A DNA stretch of 64,000 bases, from positions 124,001-188,000 of the forward strand of contig JAVHKY010000067.1 of assembly GCA_035079385.1 (NCBI GenBank), written 5' to 3'. The DNA comes from Aspidiotus rigidus (Eukaryota; Arthropoda; Insecta; Hemiptera; Diaspididae). A model generated the notes under the pieces. The model saw nothing but the letters and a program-made list of their open reading frames with translations, had not been told where the DNA came from and ran no database searches. Both the position numbers and the translations under genes were made by a program. Of this stretch, positions 36,801 through 51,800 are shown piece by piece; positions within the stretch are counted from its first letter, which is position 1; each line of letters starts with the position of its first letter.

Positions 36801-39800
36801 ATAAATAAATAAATAAAAACGACGATCGTTTTATCGCGCGTGTTTCAATCATATCGGAAAAATTTACGAGCTGGCGTGAATTTCCCCTCTTTCTAATGTG
36901 AGTCTAACCGGTAAATTGGATTAGATGGCAGAATTGCGTGGAAAACTCGAGGAGGACGATATAGAAATGAGCCGCGAACGAACCGAGGAACGACTGTAAA
37001 CATTTTCAAGTTGAGAAATTTCCAGAGCCTCTACTGAAATATTGATACTTTCAAGTTCAAGTGTCTACTGACTATATTTCGTAATGAGTACACAAACGTT
37101 GTTGGATTCGTAAGCTCTTTTAAATTCAGTACGCCGTAACACCGACAGAAGGAAACAAAGACAATCGACCAAACTAGCTTGGGAAGGGGAGAGGCACTAT
37201 GACCTTGCTACATGGAAAACTATTAATAAGTCACGACCCTGAAGCTAGTTTAATCACTTAAATTTATTATAACCTTATAAAGGCTAGTTTGCTACACTCA
37301 CGGTCGTATTTACAGGAGCCGGGGGGGGGGGATTTGGGGAGAAACTCCCATAGAACTGAAAAATTTACTTCGAAATATCATGAATTAATTTTGTTTGGAG
37401 CCCCCTTCAGAAACTTAGGCCACTGGCTATACTAATTTAAGTAATAATAATAACGGCAGTTCGTCCTCGAACATTTCCCTCCTATTCTTCACTGATCCGG
37501 ATGGGTCCGGCAATGAGCGATAAATCCTACGCGGGATATGATCTATCTCTGGTAGTCATTGCAGGTTTTGGGACTTTCCTTCTCGGTTTCACAGCTCCTG
37601 AAACTCCCGAACAATTTTCCTCCAGGCATTCCAGTCCCCTGTTGGACTTTCCCAGTTATCTGCTTAGCAGGATGTGAAGCTCATCCCTGAAACGTTTCTT
37701 CTGGCCACCGCTACTTCTTTTCCCGTTTGTTAGCTCTCCATTTATAGGCTGGGATGCGCAGCCAATCAGCAATGAACCAAACTTAAACTTTTGGTTGACA
37801 GCTAATTCCAATAAATTCATTAGCTGGATTTTAGCTTTTCCAAAATGGGTCAAAATTATGGCTTGAGACTTAAACTCAATTATAATAGCTCTTAATTTTA
37901 CCTGCAATCAATCAATATTTTCTAATGGCTGGCTATTGGCTGAAAATAGCTGATATCTCAAAATTCATTGACTGTCTTTTGACTTTCCTAGAAATGGTGA
38001 AAACGAGAGCTGGAGCTTGAACTTGAGCCAATAATGGCTTTAGCTGCGCATCCCTGCATAAAGAACTACATTTGTGGGCCTCTTACCCGTAAGCCTAGGC
38101 ACCGGAGTTGGTTTTATGCAATAATTGTTTCAATAGGTAGTGACCCTGCTATTTTGAAGACTTCTTTATTTGAGATGAAGCCGGTAAAAGTCTTCCAGAA
38201 ACACGGGTGTTGGGAACTTCTCGAGTTCTTTGGTTCCGAAAAAGACCCAGAATTTCGATCCATACAGAAGCTATGGAAACAGAACAGAAATACCGCGACT
38301 TTTACAGTTGAATATGCTTTCCTGAGACGGTAGCAAGCTTTCGTGCCACTAGAGTCCAAAAATATTGTACACGACAGTAAATAAATTCGCTATTTCTGGG
38401 GCTTTAGCGGTCCTCTGGTCCATTAGGGCACAGTCATTAGTGCATTGGAGTAATTCTCGTATATCGCGATTAATTCTACATTGTTTAAATATAGGCTGCC
38501 GTCCCATCGATACTTCAATTGCACGCTTCTATCCCGTAGTTTCCTATCGAATACAAACAGAACTGCATTCGTAGAGGCGATGAAGGGTGTAGGAGCAAGC
38601 ACACATCCCTGTCTCACTCCATAGTGAGCATTAAATGGGCCGCTCACGTTTCTCTCCGGAAGTACTTGGGCAGTTCCGCAATTATTCTAACCTTCTTTTG
38701 GGCCAATGAAATTTCTCAAGCACCTGGTCTAGCGTTTTCCTGTCCACTGAATCAAAGGCTTTTTGTAGATCAACAAAAATGACATTTGGATTGCATTCGG
38801 TTCCACGTTTTTCCCATCGGCTGTCTCAACGTAAAACCCATTTCTGCCATACCTCTGTGTTTCCTAAAGCCCGATAGAGTGTCTATCGACGTTAACTCTG
38901 ATAATTCTTGAGAGCAGTTTGCCGGCCTGTGTCAGTAGTGAGATTCCCCGATGGTTCCTGTGGTTGGAAATCTTTCCTTTGGGATTTTTCAAGTATTCCA
39001 CGTACAGAGTCTTAATTTGAGAGTCGTTGGCTACTGCGCTTGAGCATTTCTGAGAGTACAACGTCTGCTCCAGGAGCCATATGATTAGGTAGATTCTTCA
39101 ACGCCCATCCAAATTCCTCTCAAGTTGATGGCTCGTCCAAGTCCTCCAGCACTGAGTATTGATAACTCTTCAAAGTGCTCCCACCATTGTTCGTTCATGT
39201 GCGTTCTGCTCTTCAGCACTTGTCCATCAACCAGAGGTGAGGCCAACACTATGACTTTATAGGATTTAGACTTCAACCTTCCACACCCAGGAAAATAACT
39301 CAATATACCAGAATGGTGTACTAGATTATATATTGCCAGAAGAAGAACAACAACAATAGAGTTTTACAGAGGCATTTCCCGCCCCAAACACTAATATGAG
39401 ACACGAAACCTGATCTTAATTTCCTTAGAGAACGACAGGACTGCCGTACAAAGTTGAATCAACCTACATAGGGTCTGCATGCGTGTGAGTCTCACGAACA
39501 CATCTACTAATGTATAAATTTGAAGGTACGTACGTCAATTTGGTTGTCGACGGCTTCTTTGATCTAAATTGACTATACTGCATTATACAAATTAACTCAA
39601 AAATGAATTCTTTGATTTTGATTGCTTTAGAAATGTAGACATTACATCTTTTCGAGCCACTGTTAATGAATAAAATCCGTTATTTTGTATAGATACGTTA
39701 ATTCAACTTTGTATGGCGGAGTAGGTGAACTACTATTATGTATTTACAATTATATAATGTTTCAACAACACATATGAGTAGCCTAATTTTATCGATATAT

Positions 39801-42800
39801 GTTCGCGTAATGGTCATTTTTCGGAAGAGGCGCAGCACTTTTAGCGTGGTATTATCATTGAAAGAGCGTTTAAAAGTACACAAAAATTCAAGAAAAATTT
39901 TAAAGTCGTCGTAAAAAAATATGTAAACTACGAGCACCATGATAGGCATCAGTGAGAGGCTGAAGTGCATGGCCAATATAAAAATATAAACGTAAATTCT
40001 TCAAATTAAAACTATGCACCTTGAAGGAAACCTTGAATACGAACACCAAAAATAACGACCGTAGGTTTTTTTTTTTTGGTAAAATAATAATCTTTCAAAA
40101 ACATGTAAAATACTTTGTAATTTTATGGCTCGGATTAGATCCTATTGTCAAAGTCCAACCTCATCAAAATTTTTTAATATCATAGAGATTCGACTATAAT
40201 AATCAAAATACATTTTCAGAGATCTGAAAACAAATCTTCCGAGAGGAAAACAGAAATAACGACAAGTTAGTTATATTAGGTCTATCCGACAACGCGCCAC
40301 CAAGTAACCAATTTTAGACGATATTTTTCAAAAATTAACTACCATAATGATGTGGACCAGCAATTAGAAACGTATAGTGTTTGGAGGCCTTATTTTCACA
40401 GGGTCGAGGGTGATATTCCAATTTAAAATGATACATCTTTCCGCTCGACGGGGTTTGAATTCATCGTTATTGAGATAAAAATAACAGCGAGTTAAAATAT
40501 ATAATGCTTTCCAGAAAAAGCGGGCATAATACTGAAAGCTAATACAGATCGTTCCTTTCGAGATATTTCGTGAAAAAAAAAAAAAGAACACAGTCTACGA
40601 TATAATTTTGGCTTTTATCAAATTCCTGGTAACTTAACGTAATCAAATTTTTATAAAATCGTAAATTAAGTGATAGAAAATGCGAGATTGATGAGAATTT
40701 TTTGATTACGACCTTGCACATATCAAAAATTGACTTCAAGTGTGGAAATTTTATTTATAATTAGGACCTGAAATGTACATTATGTAATATCGAGATCTGA
40801 TACGAGGGCCGTTGGACATTCGACACAGATCCCCCCTCCCCCTCACCCTAACTATTATTAGATAGTGAAATTATTCTCTCGGGATAAACGTGGAAATTAT
40901 TCTTGTCATCAGACAAATGAAGTCGAAAATTTCAGCTTCGGCTTTCGGCTTAAGCTTACGATCACGAAAAATCTGGCTTTCGACCGTTAGCTTCTGGGAA
41001 AATTCAGCTGGCTTTTGGCTTAATTCGGCTGGCTTAATTCAGCTAATTTCCGACTAACCAATATGCGAGTTTATATAAAACGATCAGGAGAATTGGGGCT
41101 TCCAGATACTTGCGGAAGATACCTATTCTCTACTTTGTGTTCATCTCCATTGGATCACTGCACTACAGGTTTCTACGCTGAACGGCTGAACAGCTGAAAC
41201 CGAACCGGAACAAATTTTTCTTATTTTTGTCAATTTTTTGGCGAAACCAAATTAGCTTAGAGAGTGGAGCAATTGAACTTGAAATTTGAACACCCGAGCA
41301 GAGTATCTTCCTATTTTGCGGGAATCAGGAAAGCTAGAAAAAACTTGGCTTATTTTGGCTTTCGGCTCACGAAGATTTAAATAAAGCTGACTTTCAGCTT
41401 TGCTCTTATTATTAGAAATTTGGCTGAATTATGCTTTCGGTTGGTTGCAACACTTAGGTTTCAAGTTTCTTATAAACAGTTGAATGCGGTAAGGCGGTGA
41501 AAATTTCAAAGCGAAAACTGGACGTCGAGTTCCCAAGTTGCGCCTCTCATGCTGTACCAGACTACACTCACAAAACTGGGCTAATCCTCTCACAGATCCT
41601 CACAACCATACTTTCAATCGGATTAAGGTCTGCTATACCGGACAGGACATACTCGCCTCACCCACTCTTTTTCTTCAGCGAGGAACGCGCAATGTAGGAC
41701 ATGCCCGCGTCCGACTTTGATGACGTCTTCAACCTAAGTTTGGTTAGGTCTGATCGAAGAGATGAAAGACCTATGGTAAAGCGAAGTGGAAGAGGAAAGA
41801 GGAAAGACCGAGAAGAAATGGAAACATAGAAGACAATGAAACATATTATAAAAAACAGACATGATTAACACAACTATGTAGTAACCATAGGATAAGAGTT
41901 TAACGGTAGAAAGATAATCAGTCCATAAAATGTAATAGACACAGAAATGTAGCCTGAAGCATAAGAAACGCCCTGGATACTCTCTTCAATTCATCTTCAA
42001 GTACACGAGTGGAGTGCCAGGTTATTACAATAGATTATTGTCTCGCCCCTATACTCCGTGTGTCTCTTTGTAGTAAGGGGCGAGCACATTATCCGATGAG
42101 GCCGTATGTCTGAGGGAATGCCAGAGGGTATCTTCCAAGAAAAAAAAAAAGTCAAGTTAGGAAAGAGGGAATCCTCAGGAAACGTCTGTGTCCGACTTTG
42201 ATATCGTCATCAACCTAAGTTAGATCAGGTTTTACTGGTATTGTAGCTACCATGATCCATAAGTGGAGTACTGAGCACATGGTGCGAATCAACATTTTTC
42301 GTCTATTTCAGTATCTTTGATAAGATACTGAATTACCTATTTATTTAAGTTTACTTGCGGTCGGGGGGGGGGGAGGCAGAGAGTGCAAAAATCAACTTAT
42401 GGCACCTGTGCGGTTTCCTATGTAGCAATAAACACACTACACTACAATACATCGTCCTTGTCCTCAGAGGTTATTGTTAGGCAAGTTTCAGGACAAGACA
42501 CACTTGTAATAATCCAAGTATAACTAAGTTGTGACTCTCTCCAGGTACTATGTTCTAATGATATTTATTACGCCGAATAAACGAGCTCCACCGGGCATGT
42601 TTGGACTGGGGAAAAGAAGAGGGCAGGATATGTTTCATAGAAAACGTCCACGTCCGATTTTGATGGAGTCATCAACCTTAGTTAGGTTAGGTGACGTTGC
42701 TTGAAAGAATTTATTTATAGACTAGATTATAAGACTTGTCGAAAGATGTGACATATCTCACCTCTTAGAATATTTTTGTTGGCTCAGCATTGGGAAGATG

Positions 42801-45800
42801 AAGTTGTACAGCAAGAATATGAAGGAAAAGTATTTTCTTCATTCAAAAGACGATGTTACAAAGTGTCTTTATAGAGTGTAGGGTATTTTGAAAAAGTGCC
42901 TAACTTATCTTTCAACGAGCAGAAGAGCTTGAGGGTTCTTCACTGTCACAGTACGGTTCGCAATGGCCTCTGAAATTTTTTTCGCCTAATGGTGACACTT
43001 CTTCTCCTGGGGGTCCGACCAGTTCACCGAAAGATTTTTACCGAGTAAGTCTTTTTGAAGGAATGTACACATCACCGATAGGAAAGTTCACTTGTCAGTT
43101 TTTTTTTTTCACCATTAGGAAAGTTCATCTTCCTTTTTGAAATTCTCCTTTTTCAATCTGCTGTTCGACTTTTATTTGATGCTTTGATATACCAGATTTT
43201 ATTTATAAAATTATTTAAACGAATAATAATTTCTTAAAGAAAATTTATTCAATTAAAATATTAATATTTATAAATCAAATATTAATTAAATTAAATTAAT
43301 AAATTATATTTTATTATTTATAATTATAATTTTCAATTTATTAAATCAATTTACTTATTTAGAATTTTGTTTAAAAATTTTAATAAATAATTTTTATTCC
43401 AATAAATGATTATTTAATAATAATTATCAATTTAATTTATTTTATTATTTTTTTTCAAAATTAAATTTAATTAAAATAATATGAAAATAAATAATACTTG
43501 AAAATATAAAAAATTATATAAAATTTAATTTTATTAAATAAAATATCAAAAATAAACTTATTGTATTTTTTTTATTATTATTGAACTTAAATTAAACTAA
43601 TTAATTAACTTCATTAATAAAAATATAATCGAATTTTGTCGGTGAACTTTCGTCACTGTAAACTTACCATGTGGTGAACCACTACTTCTATCAGGTGAAT
43701 TATCTGTAGATGAACTTTCTGTAGGTGAATCTTACTCGGTGAACTTTTTTAGTGAAAAATCTTTCGGTGAAACACCCTAATCCCCTTCCCCTGCCCAGCT
43801 ATTAAAAACACTGGTTTAACCATTTTGTCCGTCCCTGTCACAAGCTCCCGCTCAAACAATCTTGAGAAAATCTACCTGTGGTCCACCTATTTCTACATTT
43901 TTCCGAATTTTGATTTTTGGTTTTAGGTAGGGAACTCAAAAAAGTCTCAACGTGGTCTTAATGAGTGGTATCGATTGAATTTCTTCAATAGAAATCATCA
44001 ACACCAGCTCATTGTCCGACCAGGAGCACAAAAGTCTGCATGGAAACATGGGAAATAAAATCGTACCCTTTACCTACCTAACACAGACTTTACGATACAT
44101 CCAATTTCTTTTGTAACTAACTTTCTCACATTTCGCTTCCACTATACCAACGAGCATTTTTAAACTTTTCTGTTTCTTTAAAATGTCTTCTTCGTGCATG
44201 CTTGAAACGATCTCTTCAACCCGCGCCTTTCCATCAATTCTTCTTTTTCAACAATAATTCACGTAGCGTTTACCTAGTCAACGCTAAATTTTTTTGAGAG
44301 AAGGGCGCTTGATACGAAAACATCACGTGAATCAAATTTCCAGAACAAGAATTTCAACCCACGTTACCTACGCGAGTAAATGCCAATGATGTTATACAGA
44401 GTTTCTTACACTCTTGAAAATGTTGCATGCGATCCTACGTGCGTAGATTAGCAATAATGCAGAAAAAAATTCCATTGTTCAGTCGTTGAACTCGCGGGGA
44501 GATACAGCTTTCGAATACATCCAGAAAATGAAAGATAAACTGTAATACATTACTGATAAAATCATTCTCAAAGCATTACAGAGTCAGAAGAGAAATAGCG
44601 TCTTGTGAAAAATCTATCAAACCATCGCGACAAAATTCAAAAGACTTCGACTCATTCAAAAACAGAAGAAACTTTTGTAAAAAAGTGCGGAAAATTTAGG
44701 GTACGGGCGTATAGAAGTCTCTACAAGATGAGAATCATAAATTTGTACGCCTTTTCTCTTCTTCCTCACCGTGAATAGGAGGGTAATAAAATCAACCTAC
44801 ACAACGCATCCTCTTACGTCTTTATTAGAGAAAACCTTTGAAGTTCTTATCTCACCGCTTGAAACTTCGGTCTCACTAAAGTTTTCCAGAAATCGTTTTC
44901 CCCACGCGCGCCAACATCTCTCTGCAGTACATCGAACAGCTGTACGAACTTTAATATCTTTTTTGCTGTCCTTCCATTTCGACGATCACCTTCGAGCTTT
45001 TTAGTTTAGAAATATTAGCTTTTCAATGAAGTATGACACGATACAAAAGGGCGACTCGTCGTTGCACAAAAACGATAATCATTCAATCTACCCACAGTAG
45101 TTTTTTGAAATTCGTCCTCAATTCATTCGTCCACAGGTTTACGTCAGCACCGAAGATGTACACAATACATAATATCCTATACAGTCTCGATCTTAACTAC
45201 GTATTTCCTGCCTTCTTCGTTGAAATTTTTTTCTAGAAAATTTTTCTCTTCTCCTTCATTTCTTTCAGCTAACATCACCTCATCAACTATACATGTCGTG
45301 CACGTTATATTATTCTTTTGTCTACTTTCAATTGTGAGGTTACGTATCCGCTTTCAGACGTCCTACACACGTAATTATGGATAGAATTACAGCTATTATA
45401 TACCAACTAACGTTCTCAGGTAGTACGTCATCATAATACGAATTCGGACTATACATATTTTGAAAATTTAACATTCGTCGAGTGTATTGAAACGAATCGT
45501 CGTTGTCAACGACCACTCCGGCTGGACGAAATTTGTCACGTGCCCGATATTAACGTCACACATATGACCGTTTCCACTCATCTATTATTTCATGGCCGTT
45601 TTGGCGCTTCGACTAATTATTTCAATTTCTATCCACGAGTTCATATGAGTTGATCGCATCACCATCAGGACGCCAACAAGGCGTGAGAATTCAATAGGTC
45701 GAAGATTCACTTCGACGATATTATGTTTATGTCCAAAAAATCCATCAAGAGCAAGAAGAACGAACCTTCAACAGGATGGAGTCAGTTCATTCACCGACTC

Positions 45801-48800
45801 GTAGTCTCGGTACAGAAAGCAAAAGAATTAACATGCAACTTGATGAAAAATTTGAATATTAATAGTGTTGCAATCATTCTAATATCAGGTAAGAAGGAAT
45901 ATGAGATTTGCAGCCCCTGTAGGTGAAGGTTGAACATGATTAGAATTGCTCTTCATTTTAGACTCCATACCGATGGCTTGACGTACGAAATGTTTTAGGA
46001 CACAAAGACGGATTTACAGGAGGACGGGGTTCGGGATTCCTCCGAAAAATAAGAGGAAAAGAAGAGGTGGAAATTGGAGTCAGTTTTTTTTTTTTCCTTT
46101 TGCTCGTCAAATAACGAAAAAGTCGTGAACTTCCCCATCCAAAATTATCTTCTAAATCTGCCCCTGCGATTACTTGAGTAACAGGTGAAGAATTATGCGA
46201 CTACAACAAAGGGAGGTAAATCTTTATATCCACACTGTGCGCTGTAGAATGTAAGAACAGACATCATATCAAATTTCAGTTCACGGAAGATTGAAGAAGA
46301 GGGAGAAGTGTGCTTCCCTCGGGCACGGGGTCAAGTAATCAGAAGAGAGGAGGAGGTTTAAGATAAAACAACTTCATAGTGGGCTTACTGTCGGCTGATT
46401 CTCCTCCGGGTCTCTTTTCGCTCTGTTTTAGTTACTCTATCAAGGTGTCTAGTAAAAATCGGAAATCTGACAATAAAAAATTTTCTGGCATAGCCAAATA
46501 AATGAAAATCATGTTCCATGTCTTTTATATTTTATCAGTCATCTTGAAATATTTCAGTCTAGGCTTCTACTAGGTCAAGTGTTCGTGAGATATTATTCGT
46601 TTACCCCTTTACCTATCTTGGCGTCGTATAAGTCTTCTATGAGAAATATGAGGTAGCGCGAACTCGCTGTTGTATTGGAATGGTATGAGACAATTGAAGT
46701 CTAGGGGACTTGGAAAAATTTCGACTATCCAGCCATATATGATAGGAAGAGGGACTTGGAAAATTTTCTAATTATTAATTATATTAATTATTTAATTATT
46801 TATTTATTCATTCAATTATATTAATTATTTATTTATTTAATTATTCAGTTATTTAATTATTTAATTATTTATTTATTTAATTATTTAATTATTTATTTAA
46901 TTATTTAATCATTTATTTATTTATTTATTATTAATTATTATTATTACGCGGGGTGTACTCGCGAATTTCTGAATCACCCACGGGGTAGAGATTTTCTAAT
47001 TATTAATTATATTAATTATTTAATTATTCATTTATTTAATTATTCAATTATTTAATTTTTTATTTATTTAATTATTTAATTATTTATTTATTTAATTATT
47101 TATTAATCAATTAATTAATTAATTAATTAATTAATATAATTATTTATCATCATTACGCGGGGTGTACTCGCGAATTTCTGAATCACTCACGGGGTAGAGA
47201 TTTCTCTTGACGGGGGGGGAGGGGGGGTGTACTCGCGAGTTTCAAAATCGGGGTCCGGCGAGAGAAAAGACATGGAACATGTCAAAATTTAGAGGCCACT
47301 GCAAACTTTGCAATGGTAGCGAGGAGCCCGCAAACTTCGAGGCCTCGTGGAAAACAGCTAAGATGAAATATTAACCATGTCGTACGATAAATCTATCTCT
47401 GAACTTGATCTAGCCTGAAAAACTTCTTGTAATCTAACCAACACACATTTCTATAATATCTAGCCTAGACAAATTCTTCTAATTTAAGTTGATGACGGCA
47501 CCCCCCCCCCCCAGGCCTGTTATCAAGTTCCGCCCCGTATAAAAGAATAGCTCGATGGTCGAAAATATTCCAAATCTCTAGACATTTCCCTGAAAATGAT
47601 GACGTCACAAAAGTCGGATATCTTGGGAGTTGAAATTTTAAAATGCGCCTAGTCCAAAGTCCGATATGGATGCGCTCGTCCCATCATCATATATCGCTCA
47701 AGAGTAAACATTTTTTCAAGTCCCGTCACCTAACCTAATGTAGGTCGATGACGTCATTAAAGTCGGACGCAGATGCGTTCGCGGAAGTTTCCTAAAAATG
47801 CCTGTCAACAGAAGAGATAGCGAGTCGCTAATAACCGCTGAATGACCTCGATCCCTGACCTGGTGTAATGACTTGGAAAAATATCTGATTGAAGTCTCTG
47901 ATGAGGAAGAGCGAGGCGTCATTAGGGAGACTAGCGAAAATTCCAAGTGAAGAGCAGTTGTAAGAGCAATGAAAGTCAGCAAGCTTGTTAGAGCACCTAG
48001 TGCCACAAGCGGGTCTTCAAAAACTTTTGACTGAAGGACTACCATTCGATCAGAGAAACTATAGCGAAAATTCTGATTGAAGAGCGGAGGAGGAGGAGGT
48101 AGATGACCCATTTCAGAGAATAAAAATTCAAGTCCCAAACTATAATACAGAGAAAACGGAAACCCGAACTCAAGATTGGAACGAAATTCACCTATTCCAC
48201 AAATTTCGACCAAGCTTCGAGCTGATAAAGGAAGAAAGGTATGTTTCAGTTGAATCATTGTTATGTACTCGGGACAACATTCCTCAAAGTGCTTCTGGTC
48301 TTGAAGACTTCCAAAATCTGATTCCAGTAGCTCATGGAGTTGGGAGTTGAAAGTACTTCTGAGTCTCCAAATTTAGTGAGTCTCAAATACTCTATCCTTT
48401 TTAATCCCATTGCTTCTGAAAAATTTAGCCTTCAAAACCTCGCTGAATCTCTCGTTCTAATTCCTTCTTTCGTCATTTTGAAACTATCCACTCGAAGAGA
48501 AGGAAAACCCTTCTAATACCAACATGAAAAATTAATAGTAAATGGGAAATATATAAGTACACGCCTCATAAAATTATATTGACCGCCAGTTCCCCTCCCG
48601 CCATAGAAAAAAACCGACACGACGTTGAAACCATGACGAACGCCATAAATGCACGCCAGGACTGGCACACGACCCGCATTTCAAAAGAAGATGATTTTGC
48701 TGCATTTATTGTGAGGAACTCCAGCCAGGATGGGCTTGACATTAGCGACTGCCTCCCCATAATAAGCCTCAAACTCCTTATGAGTGAGGTATGACTGTTG

Positions 48801-51800
48801 ATGGAGGTGTTTTCCCAGTTGTTCCACCCCGGAGGAGTGAGTCGAGTCAGTCGGTTAATGCATTGGATTTCGAGCATTGTCATGAGGTCTTCACTGGTTG
48901 GTCAAATACTGAGGTTCGTCGTCAAAATAAGATGATTCGGCAGTAGTATGATGCCAAGGGGATGCGCGGTAGTTATATGGATCAGTGCAGTAGCCGCGGA
49001 CGTTTCATTATTGACTGGTATTCAAGAGTTCGCCGTTTTGACAATATTCGCACTTCTGATTCTTCCCGTGATTTGCCAATTCCACTCTTCCTTTTCGCAG
49101 ACCCTTTTTGGCAATCAAGGTTCTTGGTGGAGTCTAATCTTCAGGCCCATTTGGAGCTTCCTTTCGATCTTCAGGAAACTTTTCACGCTGCACATGTCAA
49201 GTGGTAGGCGGATGTTAATTTCGACTCTTCTCGGCGTTCGTTATTATGAAGGCAGGTACCAGGTAGTCTTGAACTCAGATTTATTCAAGAAGCGGTTGGG
49301 CTTAGCCGTTGTAAATTAATTGAAAACTTATATTTGTTAATTGCATTAATATGTATCAATATTGTAATGTCTTTATGAAATAATTATATGGTGATGGTAA
49401 AAAAAAAGAAAAAAAACCCACTTGGAATGCTGCCTTGAGCCTTGTGCTGACTTGTCAGTAACCAAAGCATTCCATTGTCTTTTTTCCTGTTTCTTCTTCC
49501 TGTATCAGGTTTACTTACTTGATATATTATAGTTAAATGAATTAAATGTAGATCGCATACTGTTCTGCATGTTCTTAAGTGTGCACTATATGGGAATGTG
49601 TGCACTACTTACATGGTGGTGTTTTTGTCCTCTTCAATGGATTTTGAGTGTTTTAATTTTGTGTGCACAACTTGTATCAAGATATGTGCACTACTTACTT
49701 TGTGTATTTGTCCGTTTCATAGGATTTCCAGTGTTTTGGATCTTGAGTGCACAACTTATATGAGGATGTGTGCACTACTTACTTCGTTTTTATCCGTGTA
49801 ATACATTTCTTAGGCATGTCAATTTTGTTTCCTTGGCGTGTTATCGACAGGCGGGCAATTTCGTTTTTTGAGGCGTGCGATTAAATGTATGCCATAGTAA
49901 ATTGATCAGAACAAATTTAGGGATTAACTCTTCTCAGGCTCCTAACTACGGAGGGGTATATGGGGGCAATGCCCCCTAGAAAATATCGGCAAAGTATGCT
50001 TTTTAATCGTGAAGCCAATTTAATTATTTTAGCTCATGAATAGAAATAATGAAAGAGTATAGCCGATGTTTCATCGTATACCATTTCATTCTTGTTCCCA
50101 TCTTACTCCACCTTGAAAAATCACTGGTCACGGGCCTGACTCTTCTAGAACTTTCCATCCCTACCTCCAGGGATGTCCAATCAATCATCATTGACTTAAA
50201 CTGAGCTTATGGCTTTCAGCTCTTTCCAATGGTTCTCGATTTCATTGGCTGACTTACCATTGGCTAATAGCTTATTCATTTATCGTTCCGGAGTCACTTT
50301 ATACCGTTCCGGAGCCCGTTTATATCGTTCCAAAGCCGATATCCAATTTTCGATGATTGTCTGACTTTGGGCTGACAGTCAAACAGGGCGCATTTCATTA
50401 GCTGACTTTTAGCTTCCGCAAAAACGGTCACAACATTGGCTTAAGCTTTTGGCTTACGTTTGGCTGGCTTTAGCTAGACATCCCTGCCTACCTCTTAAGT
50501 AATAGGTCCTTGCACTATCCCGTGCATCTTATTTTTTCTCTCAAGTCCCTTATACTACAATTACGCGATTCACCTCCCGGATCTTCTCGGGAGATGTACC
50601 GTTTCAAGTGGAACTTTCAGCATCTCTTTCGGCCAGGGACATAACGAATGGAGGGGGAAGGACGCTCACTCAAATAAAACGTTGGAGTAAACTATTGTCC
50701 AAAAATTTCCGTCAGTTAACAAATTACAGACCAGTATTACAATCAGAAACAGGAAGTTTCTCATCTGCCCACCCTTTCTACCTTTGTAATGTTACTATGA
50801 AGTACATGTCATAAAAAAAGATGAGAAATGTATTTTGACAACGCAACAAAGGTTTGTGTAACGACCAGATTGTACGATTAGAAATTGACTTAGACCACAA
50901 TATAGGTTTGCATCCAGTCACATCCCTGAAGGGCAAATTTGAAACAGGATATTAAGTTTGGGAAAGCTTTAAAGTTTGATTACGAGTACACACATTAAAA
51001 TACATTTCTCAGTGAGGTTTCAAAGACTGCCTATTATTGAAGCGACCGAAATATACAATATCTTATTTACAATATGTACGAATAAAAGTTGTTGTTTACG
51101 CGTACCATTGTGAGATCCCTCTTCCAAACTCTGTGGCATTTGCCTTCGCATTGTACGCAAGGCCGTTGTAAGGAATAACCTCCGCACTCGGGACAGTCTA
51201 AAGATACATGGTCTTGGTGCCAACTAACACCGCATCTGTAACAGAAAGAATAAAGGAAATGGGTTCACAAAAATCTGTACAAGGTTCACAGAAAAACTGC
51301 TACGATTCAAATTCTAAAAGTTATGCAAGAACGCCTTGAAAAGGCTAGAAGGTAATCGTACGAAAAGCTTCTCGACGTTATTGCGTCAGCGTGACAATTC
51401 AAAACGAGAAAATTACGTTCATTTCACCGAAATGAGGCCCTCCTTCGTCCCACGAAGTCTAAATTGCTCTTGTTAAAAACGTTGTCGACGTTACTTCTGC
51501 ACCGTGAAAGGAAAATAGTACAGGAAAAAACAAAGTCTCACGCCTACGAACAGTTTGATCGCAGTCTAACCCTTTAAACTCCGACTAATCTGTAGTTAAT
51601 ACAGCATTCTTTTGACGAACGGGGTCAGTTTCTTTGTTTATGACGGATAATTCTCAAGCAGGCGAAAATATGACGAGTTCATTTTCTCGTTTCCTACTTC
51701 GTATCTGCGTCTCGATTGAATTTTCAATCTCCTACAGGTACAATACGAGGAATAATTTTCAAACGCGTCAATTTGAAAAAGAGGTGAATTAAGGAAAGAA

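Noticed and set aside
46760..47160. CRISPR-like array from the regular ttaattattt runs
   Set aside because: These are low-complexity runs in a two-unit tandem repeat in eukaryotic intron DNA; there are no constant repeats with unique spacers.
47716..48258. 180-codon ORF as a real gene
   Set aside because: It includes a dispersed repeat copy, has no domain, and its composition looks like translated repeat DNA. It is kept only as a note.
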